Below are positions 40,714-49,696 of a DNA stretch of 64,000 nucleotides, piece after piece. Source of the stretch: Sulfurimonas sp. (GTDB lineage Bacteria > Campylobacterota > Campylobacteria > Campylobacterales > Sulfurimonadaceae); contig NZ_JAHYJB010000001.1 in NCBI RefSeq assembly GCF_019429335.1, forward strand, positions 62,001-126,000, in the 5' to 3' direction. Under the pieces are notes generated by a model. The model had not been told where the DNA came from. It saw nothing but the letters and a program-made list of their open reading frames with translations, and ran no database searches. Both the position numbers and the translations under genes were made by a program. Numbering within the stretch: position 1 is the first letter of the stretch; each line of letters begins with the position of its first letter.

Positions 40714-43164
40714 TTAGTACATAAAAATATAGATAAATCCGTTTTTACCTATATCAGCCGCTCTTGGTTTTATCCTGACTTTTAAACTATTATTATTAGC
40801 TGGTCCATATTGAAAAATTTCTATATCATTATTTGTTTCAACATTATCGCCCTTGATAAATTTATCATAACTGTGCCCGTTTACCATCTCATATATTTTA
40901 GCTCCATAGTTATTAACTTGATTGGTTTTTGGATTGCTATTATCTATTGCATTTATTTGATTAATTAAATCTGTGTATGTTAAGTTTGTTGGTGACAACA
41001 TAGTATATATTTGAAATGAAGCCACACCTTCTCCGGTGCCATCAAACTCTCCTATATAATAATTTGTATTATACCCGCCAGCGGCAGACTCTTTTCTTCT
41101 AATAATTCCGGGTAGTGCATAATGCATTTCCCCTAATGAATCAAATATCTTGTACTCATACCAATATTTATCGGGGGCAAAAGCTTCTGTTGCAAAAGAA
41201 GGAGCAAGTCCGGATGCAGATAACTCTATCCACGTATTTCCGTTAAATGTCTCAAGATTAAATGTGGTTGCATTATTATAATTTAACACTGGATTAATTT
41301 TCCCATTCCCAATATCTGCCACAGATGCAGTAGCATAATCTTTTGCTCTCATAAAAGGTTTAAATGAATCAGTAATAGATGTTTTAATGTACCATACTTG
41401 ATCTCTAACCATTTGATTCCCGGTAAAAGTGTAATAATATTTTTCAATATCGACTTTTACAACAGAATAGAGCTTGTAGTTATTTCCGTCATTATAAAAA
41501 AGCGCATTTGGTTTTAGCCTCCAAACCATTTCACGCCTAGATGTTGCCGTAATGTTTCCATATGCCGCACCGTTAGCAAGATTAATATAATATGCGAAGC
41601 GTGAAGGAGTTTCTTCTCCTAACCCAACAACACTAGATGAATATGTTCCAGAATGAAGCATATTTTCATAAGCACTATCTTTCCACTCTTCCCTTTTTTG
41701 TATTTCATAACTTAGATTTGTAGCAGAAGATATTCTCGGTCTGTCGGTATTTGGTACCAATGAACCATTGAGTACAGTTTGAAAAGGTGTGTTTTTTGCA
41801 TCAAAAACAATCTCGTTCAAAACTCTTTCCTTAGTTAGTCTAGCATTTGTACAATCAACATCTGCGACTATTGCATTCATATCAGCAGATGTATACTCAC
41901 CGTCACTCGTAATTCTTCCAATTCTTCCTTCTCTAAACTGTTCAAATATTGTTGCATCAAATGAACCGAACTCGACATTACATTTTTTTGGAATATTGCA
42001 AGTGCTTTTACATTTTTTTCGGTCTGAATAAGTTCCATCAGGATTGTCTCCTGCATAAACGCCCTCTGAGCATATCTCAAACCCATTAAACCCTGTAATT
42101 GTTCCGCTGGGGCATCTGTCGCCAAATTCTTCAGAGCCTCTAAGCATTGCTACATCTTGAAGTCCTGCACAAATATACTTGGAACCATCTTCGTAATCAA
42201 TTAACACGCTTGTTAGCTTCATATTTGATGTTGTATTGTTATCAAGAGATTTAAAACTAAAAGTTAATTCATTAATAGCCTCTCCCACATATATTTGTTC
42301 TTTCCCTCTGAGTAATTCTATCCAGACATCTTTTACTAAAAAAATATTTTGATTTTTTATATTTATATATGAGATATCCATGTAAATTCTAGGACTCTCT
42401 ATATCACTATTATCTATATTGCTGATTGAACTCACATTTAACTCAAAGTTTAGATATTTTATTTTCTTGGTGCTGTCTAATTGTGTGTATTGTTCAGTAT
42501 GTGTAATACTAGAATCAAAATTAAAAATTTTGTCTTCAAAAACAACGCTATTTGCAGGATTGTTTTCAACTTCCAAACAGTCAACTTCTCTTTTGCAATT
42601 TTCACGACAAAGATTTAATGCCTCCTTACCAGACATTCCGTCCATATTCAATACTTCGCCATTAGCAACTTGCGCAACAGTAGAACCTCCATACACTAGG
42701 TTTGTCTCTTCACATCGATACCTAAACGGGAGGTCTCTTGCAGTAAAACATCTTAATGTGTTTTGATCAGGTGTTTGATTTGGTTGATATGTTGCATTAG
42801 ATACCACGTTAGACTTGACTTGGGAGTTATAGTTGTCTGTATATCCAGAAGCTGCTTCGGATGCATTGGCATCAGAATTAAAAGATTCTACGGTAAGTTT
42901 TGACGTATCGGATGTCATGCCTCTTTTCAGGAATGGGCTATCATTCATAAATAGCATTGTGTTTCCGACCGCTCCATTTGTTGAACCCTTAAGCGTTTCA
43001 TCCCAATTTTTAATGTTCCAATTAGACTCGTTTGGGTCCACTACGGATGTAGACGGAAGATTGTGTGTTACTCTTGTGCTAGATATATCGTTTGTTATGT
43101 TTTGGTCTGCGTATAAAATATTTATAAAAACAAATAAATAGGTTAAAAAAGTTTTTTGCCACAT
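40714..43164 (-). CDS. Very large exported Cys-rich protein, 816 aa
   Basis: It has a signal peptide (MWQKTFLTYLFVFINILYA). The first 400 residues carry clustered Cys (CRENCKREVDC, CKSTCNIPKKC) with CPSGTITGFNGFEIC, a style similar to TraN-family N termini. The C-terminal half is beta-rich and without Cys. It lies directly downstream of trbC, where F plasmids have traN. It could be the true TraN equivalent or a partner. The function is inferred from context. Confidence 0.6.
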   Translation of the reverse strand: MWQKTFLTYLFVFINILYADQNITNDISSTRVTHNLPSTSVVDPNESNWNIKNWDETLKGSTNGAVGNTMLFMNDSPFLKRGMTSDTSKLTVESFNSDANASEAASGYTDNYNSQVKSNVVSNATYQPNQTPDQNTLRCFTARDLPFRYRCEETNLVYGGSTVAQVANGEVLNMDGMSGKEALNLCRENCKREVDCLEVENNPANSVVFEDKIFNFDSSITHTEQYTQLDSTKKIKYLNFELNVSSISNIDNSDIESPRIYMDISYINIKNQNIFLVKDVWIELLRGKEQIYVGEAINELTFSFKSLDNNTTSNMKLTSVLIDYEDGSKYICAGLQDVAMLRGSEEFGDRCPSGTITGFNGFEICSEGVYAGDNPDGTYSDRKKCKSTCNIPKKCNVEFGSFDATIFEQFREGRIGRITSDGEYTSADMNAIVADVDCTNARLTKERVLNEIVFDAKNTPFQTVLNGSLVPNTDRPRISSATNLSYEIQKREEWKDSAYENMLHSGTYSSSVVGLGEETPSRFAYYINLANGAAYGNITATSRREMVWRLKPNALFYNDGNNYKLYSVVKVDIEKYYYTFTGNQMVRDQVWYIKTSITDSFKPFMRAKDYATASVADIGNGKINPVLNYNNATTFNLETFNGNTWIELSASGLAPSFATEAFAPDKYWYEYKIFDSLGEMHYALPGIIRRKESAAGGYNTNYYIGEFDGTGEGVASFQIYTMLSPTNLTYTDLINQINAIDNSNPKTNQVNNYGAKIYEMVNGHSYDKFIKGDNVETNNDIEIFQYGPANNNSLKVRIKPRAADIGKNGFIYIFMY

Positions 43165-43167
43165 CTA

Positions 43168-43935
43168 CTACTCCCGTCCTTCAAGCACGTTGATGAATTT
43201 TTCATAATACTTATCCTCTCTGATAATAATTTCAAGTGCAGCATGTAATGGGATATCGCCTCTGACTAAATATTTATTTTCACATTTTTTATATTGAAAT
43301 TCGCCGGAAGAGCATTTTGAAAACAGATATGCAGGTACTCGGTTAAGTTCTAAATCTTTAAAAATAAGCGGATGCATCTTGATTATAGCTTTTGTACCAA
43401 GTTCCTCATCGAACTTAAAGGGCTTATAAAGAGATTCAAGCTCTTTATTGTTTAGAATGCCTTGCACAACGCCATAATATTTAATCTCTTTTTCGACAGT
43501 TTCAAGGCTTGAAGCATCTGAGACAAAATTAAATAAATTTGTTGCATCTTGAGACATAGAGAAGAGGTAAAATATTGTGTCTACTTTTTCATTGTTTTGT
43601 GAGTTGTTTTTATTTATTGCATCAACCGCCTTTTGAATCTCTTTGTCGTATTCGCCGTCGAGCATATTTTGACTTATCCATGGCAGAGATTTTAATATCG
43701 CCTTATCACTTTTATATTTTAAATCATCAAGCACTTCCTCGTGCTGTTGGGTTATTTCAGTCAAGTTGCTTGAAAAATCCATTTTTTGTAAAAAATCATT
43801 TTTTGTTTTCTTGGATGTATTAATATCCGTATAGCTCTTTACCTGCTGCTTCATATCTTGAATAAAAGAATTGAAATCAGCAAATAAAATTGAGCAATTT
43901 AAGAAGAGTAAAGCAATCAAAACTTTAAGCATCAT
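43168..43935 (-). CDS. trbC: TrbC, F-type pilus assembly protein
   Basis: A 255-aa exported protein (signal MMLKVLIALLFLNCSILFA). ATG 43935 overlaps the traU stop. The TrbC_Ftype region shows IFYLFSMSQDATNLFNFVSD, YYGVVQGILN, MHPLIFKDLELNRVPAYLFS and VRGDIPLHAALEII. It helps pilus assembly in the periplasm. Position next to traU and traW fits the F order. Confidence 0.8.
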   Translation of the reverse strand: MMLKVLIALLFLNCSILFADFNSFIQDMKQQVKSYTDINTSKKTKNDFLQKMDFSSNLTEITQQHEEVLDDLKYKSDKAILKSLPWISQNMLDGEYDKEIQKAVDAINKNNSQNNEKVDTIFYLFSMSQDATNLFNFVSDASSLETVEKEIKYYGVVQGILNNKELESLYKPFKFDEELGTKAIIKMHPLIFKDLELNRVPAYLFSKCSSGEFQYKKCENKYLVRGDIPLHAALEIIIREDKYYEKFINVLEGRE

Positions 43936-44912
43936 CGTACCCCTGAAAATGTACTCATACAATCATATGCCCCAGCGCATTGATCTCTTTTTCTCCATAC
44001 CCAAAAAACCAAGTCTTCCGATTTGTCTTTTCCAAGCTTATAATCAGCCCAATCGACTCGCATCGCACCTATTCGTTTCGCATCCCAATTTACGGGGTAT
44101 GCCAGTTGTAATCTATATTGAGTTTTCAAAACAAGTGGAAAATAGGTCTCTTTACACATGGAATTTTTCAAAATTGCATTAGAGGTAGTTGAACTAAAAG
44201 AAGCATTTGAAGTTTTTGTAAGAGCAAAAGTAGCATGCATGTTGTCAAGAAGCCTAGTTGCTAGTGTTCCAGCCTCTGTTACAGGTTGATCGCCGGAAGT
44301 CCACCCCGTATTTGTACTCAAAGGTTCCCAACATCCTGCGCAAAAATATAAAGAGTTCATAGACTCATGCGTCGTTGAAGCTGCACAGTCTAAAACACAA
44401 GAGGGAGATGCAAGGGCAAACAATAATTTATGAGGGTTCAAGAAAGAAGCAATAGTGTCATTGTTGTGAGCAGGATTGATTTCCGCCATATATCCAAAAG
44501 TTAAAGCAGATAATCGCTCAAAGCATACAAAGTCTGTTGCGAGATTGATTATAGAAAAAATTGGATAAATTATAAAGTGCGTATACCTAAAAGCAGTCGC
44601 ACCACTCTTAGAGCTTCTAGTAGTTCCTTGTTTTCTTCCTAAACTGTTTGATAAACTCAAACCGATTGATGGAAAATTCCAAGGAGTTGCCGTTACGTCT
44701 ATCAGCGCAATCGGCTCATAAAAAGAGAGCTCAAAACCTGCTTTTTGCAATCCAGTGTCTCCAAGCTGACAACTGCATAGTTTTGTTTTCCACTCAAATG
44801 TATCTCCAAAAAATTCCCAATCTATCGTTGTGAATGGATTATATGCGGGTCTTACGGCACCTGCGAAAGATAGTGTAGAGAGTATTAATATTGAAATAAA
44901 TATTTTTTTCAT
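43932..44912 (-). CDS. traU: TraU, conjugal transfer protein
   Basis: A 326-aa exported TraU of standard length. It begins MKKIFISILILSTLSFAGAV, with NPFTTIDWEFF, CSCQLGDTGLQKAGFELSFY, EPIALIDVTATPWNFPSIG, YFCAGCWEPLSTNTG and the Cys-containing end DQCAGAYDCMSTFSGVR. TraU is a periplasmic protein needed for DNA transfer rather than for pilus growth. Coupled by ATGA to traW and trbC. Confidence 0.92.
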   Translation of the reverse strand: MKKIFISILILSTLSFAGAVRPAYNPFTTIDWEFFGDTFEWKTKLCSCQLGDTGLQKAGFELSFYEPIALIDVTATPWNFPSIGLSLSNSLGRKQGTTRSSKSGATAFRYTHFIIYPIFSIINLATDFVCFERLSALTFGYMAEINPAHNNDTIASFLNPHKLLFALASPSCVLDCAASTTHESMNSLYFCAGCWEPLSTNTGWTSGDQPVTEAGTLATRLLDNMHATFALTKTSNASFSSTTSNAILKNSMCKETYFPLVLKTQYRLQLAYPVNWDAKRIGAMRVDWADYKLGKDKSEDLVFWVWRKRDQCAGAYDCMSTFSGVR

Positions 44913-45538
44913 TCAGAATCCTTTGTGGCAGACTCTACTAAATCATCTGGTTTGTATTCATAAACAGCCATTTGATTTCCATCTTGAATAATAATTGACG
45001 GAACGCACTTTGCGTCAAATTTCCCTATTGTCAAAAAGTCTGCTTTAAAAGCCTTTGTTGTTGTGATTTTCTCGTACTCTTCGATAGAACCATTTGTAAT
45101 ATATGTAAAACCTTGATTTTTATATCTATATGAAAGCTGCACTTGAATAGGATCTTCTGCGTCAATGAACATCATATACTTGTTTATGACAATGTTATTT
45201 TTCTTCATCACATCAAGCGTATTCATAACTTCTCCGGCTCTTGCGATAACTTTTCCATTTGGCAAAACAATATCAGCAGGAACTATAAAGGTTGGAGTAA
45301 AAAATCTTTTTTTACTCTCAGTACACGTAGGAAGTAATTTTTTTATATTTAAAAATTCTTTTTGACTTAAATAAAACTGATCCTGAATTAACGATGTATT
45401 TAAATCTTTGGCATGTTTTTCGACTTTATTTATAAAATTCTCTTCTTTGATTGAATGTGTAGCGCCATAAGTACCTAGATCTTCTAGGGCAAAAATGGAA
45501 CTCAAAACAAGTGAAGCGAAAAATGCAACTTTAATCAT
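44909..45538 (-). CDS. traW: TraW, F-type pilus assembly protein
   Basis: A 209-aa exported protein from ATG 45538 (MIKVAFFASLVLSSIFALED). It shows the TraW layout: LGTYGATHSIKEENFINKVE, RFFTPTFIVPADIVLPNGKV, MFIDAEDPIQV and CVPSIIIQDGNQMAVYE. It cooperates with TrbC and TraU in pilus assembly. The start lies directly after the upstream Sel1 stop. Confidence 0.85.
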   Translation of the reverse strand: MIKVAFFASLVLSSIFALEDLGTYGATHSIKEENFINKVEKHAKDLNTSLIQDQFYLSQKEFLNIKKLLPTCTESKKRFFTPTFIVPADIVLPNGKVIARAGEVMNTLDVMKKNNIVINKYMMFIDAEDPIQVQLSYRYKNQGFTYITNGSIEEYEKITTTKAFKADFLTIGKFDAKCVPSIIIQDGNQMAVYEYKPDDLVESATKDSE

Positions 45539-45539
45539 T

Positions 45540-46145
45540 TTATTTGTTTTTTGTGTTGTTAATTCGCATTTGCAGTACTGTTTTATACCAGCCCACATCG
45601 CATACTTCCGAGCCTTGCTCATATATAGCAAGAGCTCTGCCGTAGTCAGGTTTTATTCCTATTCCTTTTCCAAAAATATCTCCATAGTTGATAAAACCAT
45701 CGCAACTCTGATCTTCATACAAAACTTTACTAAATTTTGTATATTCGTTTATTCTTTTAGAAGCCAGTGCGCCTGCGGTAAAAGTATTAATAATATACAA
45801 ACCCTCCCATGCCGCAATTGGATTTTCCGATTGATTTACGCATTCATAAAGAGCATTAAGTGCACTCTCGTAATCAGGATATTTAACAGTTGTTTTTTTC
45901 TGCTCTGTTTTTTGATGCGGATCTCCTTCGTTTATTTCAATATCTTTTTGCTTTTGTGTGTTATATATAAATTCATTTGCTTTTATAAAACACTCATCTT
46001 GAAGAAAATTTCTATTCTCCTGAGGAGCTTTTCCAGCTTTATGTTGCTTAAAGTAGGCATCTACAATAGAGATATCGCTTGCCGTTGTCTCACTTATAAT
46101 TAATATACAGATTAGTAACTGTCTTATCTTCATGTGATTTCTCAT
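45540..46145 (-). CDS. Exported Sel1-like repeat protein, 201 aa
   Basis: ATG 46145 has GAGGAG 11 bases upstream; a second in-frame ATG is four codons in. A signal peptide precedes a charged linker and Sel1-like helical repeats with paired Cys (CDGFINYGDIFGKGIGIKPD, YGRALAIYEQGSEVC). Sel1 proteins scaffold complexes, often with disulphide-stabilised repeats. One of three Sel1-like proteins in this cluster. Confidence 0.65.
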   Translation of the reverse strand: MRNHMKIRQLLICILIISETTASDISIVDAYFKQHKAGKAPQENRNFLQDECFIKANEFIYNTQKQKDIEINEGDPHQKTEQKKTTVKYPDYESALNALYECVNQSENPIAAWEGLYIINTFTAGALASKRINEYTKFSKVLYEDQSCDGFINYGDIFGKGIGIKPDYGRALAIYEQGSEVCDVGWYKTVLQMRINNTKNK

Positions 46146-46233
46146 TTTTTAATTTTCTCCTCAATGCCGCAGTTATTGATATTTTATCTTAAGTTTAATT
46201 TTTATTAACTTAAAATATACTTATTGTATTATT

Positions 46234-46968
46234 TCATAAAATAATATTTTTCCTATTTATATCTTTCATCATTGGCTCTGGTTCCCCAACATAAAAACCT
46301 TGTGAATAATCAATATCCATTCTTGAAACTTTTTTGTGAAGATCAATATTTTCAACATATTCTGCAATTGTTTTTATCTTATTATCTTTTGAGTATTCTG
46401 TAATAAACTTAACAATTGCTATGTTGCTTTTGTGAAATAAATTGCAAATAATACTTCCATCAATTTTTATATAATCAAAATTAATTTTGGAAAGAGAAGA
46501 AAAGTTTGCATAACCGCTTCCGAAATCATCCAAAGAAATCTTAACTCCTGCTTCTTTTAATGCTTGTAAAAAAAATATTACTCTACTAAAATCAATTTTT
46601 TCATGCTCAACCATCTCAACTGTCACACGGCTCGCCTTATCAATAGTCTTTAATTCGCTCATAAACAGGCGAATGTATTCTAGGTCAAGCATCTCTTCCA
46701 TGCCTATATTGATAGATACATGCATTTTTGAAAAAAATCTTAAATCTGAGAAAATTTTCATTAGTATTTTTTTTGCGATAATATTATAGAAACCTATTTT
46801 TTTTGAGTATGGGAAAAAATAATCAGGCAAAAGAATTTTATTTGAATACTGTAGTCTAGCAAGAGCTTCATACTTATGAATTAAGCTTGTTTTATTATCG
46901 ATGATGGGTTGATAATAGACTAAAACATTTGATTCCCGTATTGCGTCGGCTATAAATTTTTTTGTCAT
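46234..46968 (-). CDS. EAL-domain cyclic-di-GMP phosphodiesterase
   Basis: A 244-aa protein that is almost only an EAL domain. The signature residues are kept: VLVYYQPI, HKYEALARLQ (EAL at residues 34-36), VSINIG, VEMVEHE, ISLDDFGSGYANFSSL (DDFG metal site), YIKIDGSII, IAEYVEN and SQGFYVGEPEP. It should hydrolyse c-di-GMP to pGpG. No sensor domain or membrane anchor is present. It lies inside the tra operon between dsbC and the Sel1 gene, and TraC of the same operon has a degenerate EAL domain. Confidence 0.88.
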   Translation of the reverse strand: MTKKFIADAIRESNVLVYYQPIIDNKTSLIHKYEALARLQYSNKILLPDYFFPYSKKIGFYNIIAKKILMKIFSDLRFFSKMHVSINIGMEEMLDLEYIRLFMSELKTIDKASRVTVEMVEHEKIDFSRVIFFLQALKEAGVKISLDDFGSGYANFSSLSKINFDYIKIDGSIICNLFHKSNIAIVKFITEYSKDNKIKTIAEYVENIDLHKKVSRMDIDYSQGFYVGEPEPMMKDINRKNIIL

Positions 46969-47015
46969 ATTTTTTCAACCTTCATAAAAAAGAATTTTAT
47001 CTTCATGCTTCGATA

Positions 47016-48179
47016 TTAATTTTCAATAATATTTCCGTTTTCATCAATTGTTATAAATTCAACATCTGGTTTAATCTTCATTTTCTGCATAATGTAATAC
47101 ACAGGAAGATATTTTGTTTCATCATCTTTACTCATCTTGCTTGATTCTTGCAATATTTTCTCATCTGGAAGTTGGTTTTTTAAGAGTTGCGTGATTAACG
47201 CAACTCTCTCTTTATTGTCTTTTTGATGATAAATCGCCTTAGTCACATCAATAGACTTTTTACTTTCTGCTTTTGAAATCAAGTACAGATATAATGAATT
47301 TGTCTTTTTAAGCTTTTCAATAGTCTCATCCAATTGCTTTAAGTTTTTTTCGCCATCCGGTAACACAAAAATATGAAGAGGTTTTTGTGGATTAGCAGAG
47401 CTTAATTCAATTTGTAGGTTATTTTTCTTTAAAAAATCTATGCCTTGCATATCTATAGCCTCTTGAATGTTGTATTTTTGTAAAAGACTTACCCACTGAA
47501 CGTCTTGCCCATCAGTGTTAAATACAGCGGGTGTTCCACTTACACCTAGAAGCGAAGCTACCTGCATTTGTTCTTGAAGCTGTTTATCCAAATCCGCCAT
47601 TTCTTTAACAGAGAACTTACTTGTTTTATAATTATCAGAACCATTTGCTATTTGATGCATTGCCTCTTGCTTTTTACCTAAGCTGTTTTGACTAAGAATA
47701 TGATAGCTCATCTGTTTTGCATTTTTATGAAAACTAAGTGGATATAAAAATACATGAAATTTTGCATGCTTTGCCAAAGAAGGTAATAACTTCTCTAGTT
47801 TTTGACAATAAGGGCACTCAGGGTCGGTAAAGAGCAGATACTCTTCCTTTCCATCGCCTACGCTATATGCGGCTTTGCTTAAGTGCTCTTTCATATCAAT
47901 AGATACTTTTAATTGTGTTTGTGTTTTAGCATCAAAACCTTTGCCAATAATAATCTCTTCAAGGTCTTTAGTTATAAAAGCTTCGAATGAACTATTTTGC
48001 CCTCGATTATTTACGATAGCTTTAATTTGATAAGTACTTTTATTTTCCTGCATACCCACGATTTTTATATTTGGACTAGCAAACATCTTTAGTTTTTTAA
48101 TTTTTTCGAGTTCCGTGTTAGCTGAAAGCGCCACACAAGCGAGAAGAGAAAGTGTTGTTACTGTTTTTAATAAATTCAT
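47016..48179 (-). CDS. DsbC-like periplasmic disulphide isomerase
   Basis: A 387-aa exported protein (signal MNLLKTVTTLSLLACVALS). Thioredoxin-fold part: YLLFTDPECPYCQKLEKLLP (CPYC active site) and SLLGVSGTPAVF (cis-Pro loop), preceded by a DsbC-like dimerisation region. An extra C-terminal domain of about 130 residues is not part of DsbC. It should isomerise disulphides in the Cys-rich Tra proteins. Its coding sequence includes one copy of the GTTGCGT palindrome (47183-47207). Confidence 0.82.
   Translation of the reverse strand: MNLLKTVTTLSLLACVALSANTELEKIKKLKMFASPNIKIVGMQENKSTYQIKAIVNNRGQNSSFEAFITKDLEEIIIGKGFDAKTQTQLKVSIDMKEHLSKAAYSVGDGKEEYLLFTDPECPYCQKLEKLLPSLAKHAKFHVFLYPLSFHKNAKQMSYHILSQNSLGKKQEAMHQIANGSDNYKTSKFSVKEMADLDKQLQEQMQVASLLGVSGTPAVFNTDGQDVQWVSLLQKYNIQEAIDMQGIDFLKKNNLQIELSSANPQKPLHIFVLPDGEKNLKQLDETIEKLKKTNSLYLYLISKAESKKSIDVTKAIYHQKDNKERVALITQLLKNQLPDEKILQESSKMSKDDETKYLPVYYIMQKMKIKPDVEFITIDENGNIIEN
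47183..47207. repeat. GTTGCGT palindrome, copy inside dsbC
   Basis: AGAGTTGCGT and ACGCAACTCT form 10-base arms around GATTA. It lies in coding sequence (residues VALITQL), so it is not simply a terminator. The other four copies are between or at the ends of tra genes. Confidence 0.7.
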
Positions 48180-48196
48180 TTTTTTCCTTTATTTCA

Positions 48197-48221
48197 AAAG
48201 TTGCGTTAATCACGCAACTTT
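48197..48221. repeat. GTTGCGT palindrome, dsbC leader copy
   Basis: AAAGTTGCGT and ACGCAACTTT around TAATC, lying between the stop of the SH3 gene and the dsbC start. It could form a transcript hairpin that weakens readthrough into dsbC. Confidence 0.7.
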
Positions 48222-48711
48222 ATTTCTGTTGCCCAAAAGAGAGCGTATAATCTCTAATGTAAGAGGACTTCGTGTTTGATAATTTACACCAACCTTCATG
48301 TTCTTCATTGGTAGCACAACTTCCAATTTCAAGAATAGTATTTTTTCTTACGATTCGTTGAACCTTGGAGTTTGTACTTGGTTTCTCTCTTATATTTGTA
48401 TATGGAAATCTAGTTATTGCAGAATTCACTATACTGTTCTTGCCTGACGTTGATAGTGGTTTCAATATGTCGTTAGCAACTTGAGGATTTATTTGTTTTT
48501 CTAGCTTATTAATTTCCTTTTGCATTTTTTTGATTTCTGAAAGTATATAATCATTATTTGCCTTCATCTCTTGTTGATTTAAAATTGTTTTACCAAGAGC
48601 TCTCTTTATCTCAATATTATTAGCGACCGCATCTTGATTGTAAATAAGTGAATCCGATGCCTCACAAAAGGCAAATGTTATCAATAGTACGGATAATTTT
48701 TTAAGTATCAT
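48220..48711 (-). CDS. Exported SH3-like domain protein, 163 aa
   Basis: It has a signal peptide (MILKKLSVLLITFAFCEA), a helical coiled-coil-like region (about residues 28-75) and a C-terminal bacterial SH3 domain (FPYTNIREKPSTNSKVQRIV, TILEIGSC, GWCKLSN). Such SH3b domains bind cell wall or proteins. It lies next to the transglycosylase, consistent with a cell-wall role in building the secretion channel. Overlaps the preceding gene by ATGA. Confidence 0.7.
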   Translation of the reverse strand: MILKKLSVLLITFAFCEASDSLIYNQDAVANNIEIKRALGKTILNQQEMKANNDYILSEIKKMQKEINKLEKQINPQVANDILKPLSTSGKNSIVNSAITRFPYTNIREKPSTNSKVQRIVRKNTILEIGSCATNEEHEGWCKLSNTKSSYIRDYTLSFGQQK

Positions 48712-49166
48712 TTTAAGTCACCCTCGTATGCAAAATCTTTTATAATCGCATCATACTCGGAAGGAGTGTTCTCAACGTTCTTAGTTCTTACATTGTTTGA
48801 TTCTGCGCAAGAGCAAGGCGCTTGAAGAGCTTCAGCTTTTTTAATCTCTTTTTCTAGATCATCAATTTTTTTAGTCATATTCAATGACTGTTTTTTTTGT
48901 TCCGCTATATCTTGCGTGACTGATTCGAGTTTGTCATTTATCCGAGCAGCGTTATCACTATTGCTTGACACTTCTGTTCCTAAATCCTTAGTTTTTTTAA
49001 TAAGAATTGCAACGGCTTTTTTTATATTGTCGTCATGAGGTATTAAAACCTCTTTTGTCGTCCTTATTGTTTCTTTTTCAATTTGTGGTTTTACCTCTAA
49101 GCCACTACATCCATTTATGAACATTGCTCCTGCTAACAACACTGTGCCTTTTAAAATTTTCTTCAA
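48708..49166 (-). CDS. Coiled-coil lipoprotein, 152 aa
   Basis: It has a lipoprotein signal (MKKILKGTVLLAGAMFINGC), then a long predicted coiled coil (about residues 45-112) and a CSC pair. It is coupled by ATGA to genes on both sides. It could bridge outer membrane and cell wall for the channel. No family is recognised. Confidence 0.6.
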   Translation of the reverse strand: MKKILKGTVLLAGAMFINGCSGLEVKPQIEKETIRTTKEVLIPHDDNIKKAVAILIKKTKDLGTEVSSNSDNAARINDKLESVTQDIAEQKKQSLNMTKKIDDLEKEIKKAEALQAPCSCAESNNVRTKNVENTPSEYDAIIKDFAYEGDLK

Positions 49167-49696
49167 GATTGATCTCCTTTTATTTTTATATATGATGCCT
49201 TTAGTCGCTCAGCATATTGTTTGTTGTGCTCTGGTGTCTTAGAGTGATATCTTGCAATCGTTTTCCAATCCCAAGTGCCTGTCTCTTCGTAATGCCCATA
49301 AACAATTCTACAAGCATTATTATAACTTTTTTCTAAATTAAAGTATTCATTTTTATCTTTAAAAAAATACCATTTTTGATTTATCTGATATGCTCCTAAG
49401 TCTAAATTATAAATATCAAGCAAATTAATTGAAGCAAGAGTGTTTTCACAGATATCGATACCTTTGCAGTCTACGGTTCTGCCATCTAGCCAATTCAAGT
49501 CTGATATTTTTTCTTTTGCTTTTTTAGAGTCATTCGGATTATTAAAAGATATTAAATAAGGATATCCTATATCTCTTTTTTCGTGCATCTCATTTTTCGC
49601 TATAAGATACATTACCGAATAATCAACTAAGCATTCAGCTTGAAGCATGGAAGCTAAAAGCAAAGAAAAACTAAAACTTTTGGCAGCTTTGTTCAT
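49163..49696 (-). CDS. Lytic transglycosylase (VirB1-like)
   Basis: A 177-aa exported protein. VMYLIAKNEMHEKRDIGYPY (Glu candidate for catalysis), LDLGAYQINQKWYFF (the GxxQIN motif of SLT domains) and WDWKTIARYHSKTPEHNKQY support a goose-type lysozyme/transglycosylase fold. It would open peptidoglycan for assembly of the conjugation channel. Confidence 0.75.
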   Translation of the reverse strand: MNKAAKSFSFSLLLASMLQAECLVDYSVMYLIAKNEMHEKRDIGYPYLISFNNPNDSKKAKEKISDLNWLDGRTVDCKGIDICENTLASINLLDIYNLDLGAYQINQKWYFFKDKNEYFNLEKSYNNACRIVYGHYEETGTWDWKTIARYHSKTPEHNKQYAERLKASYIKIKGDQS

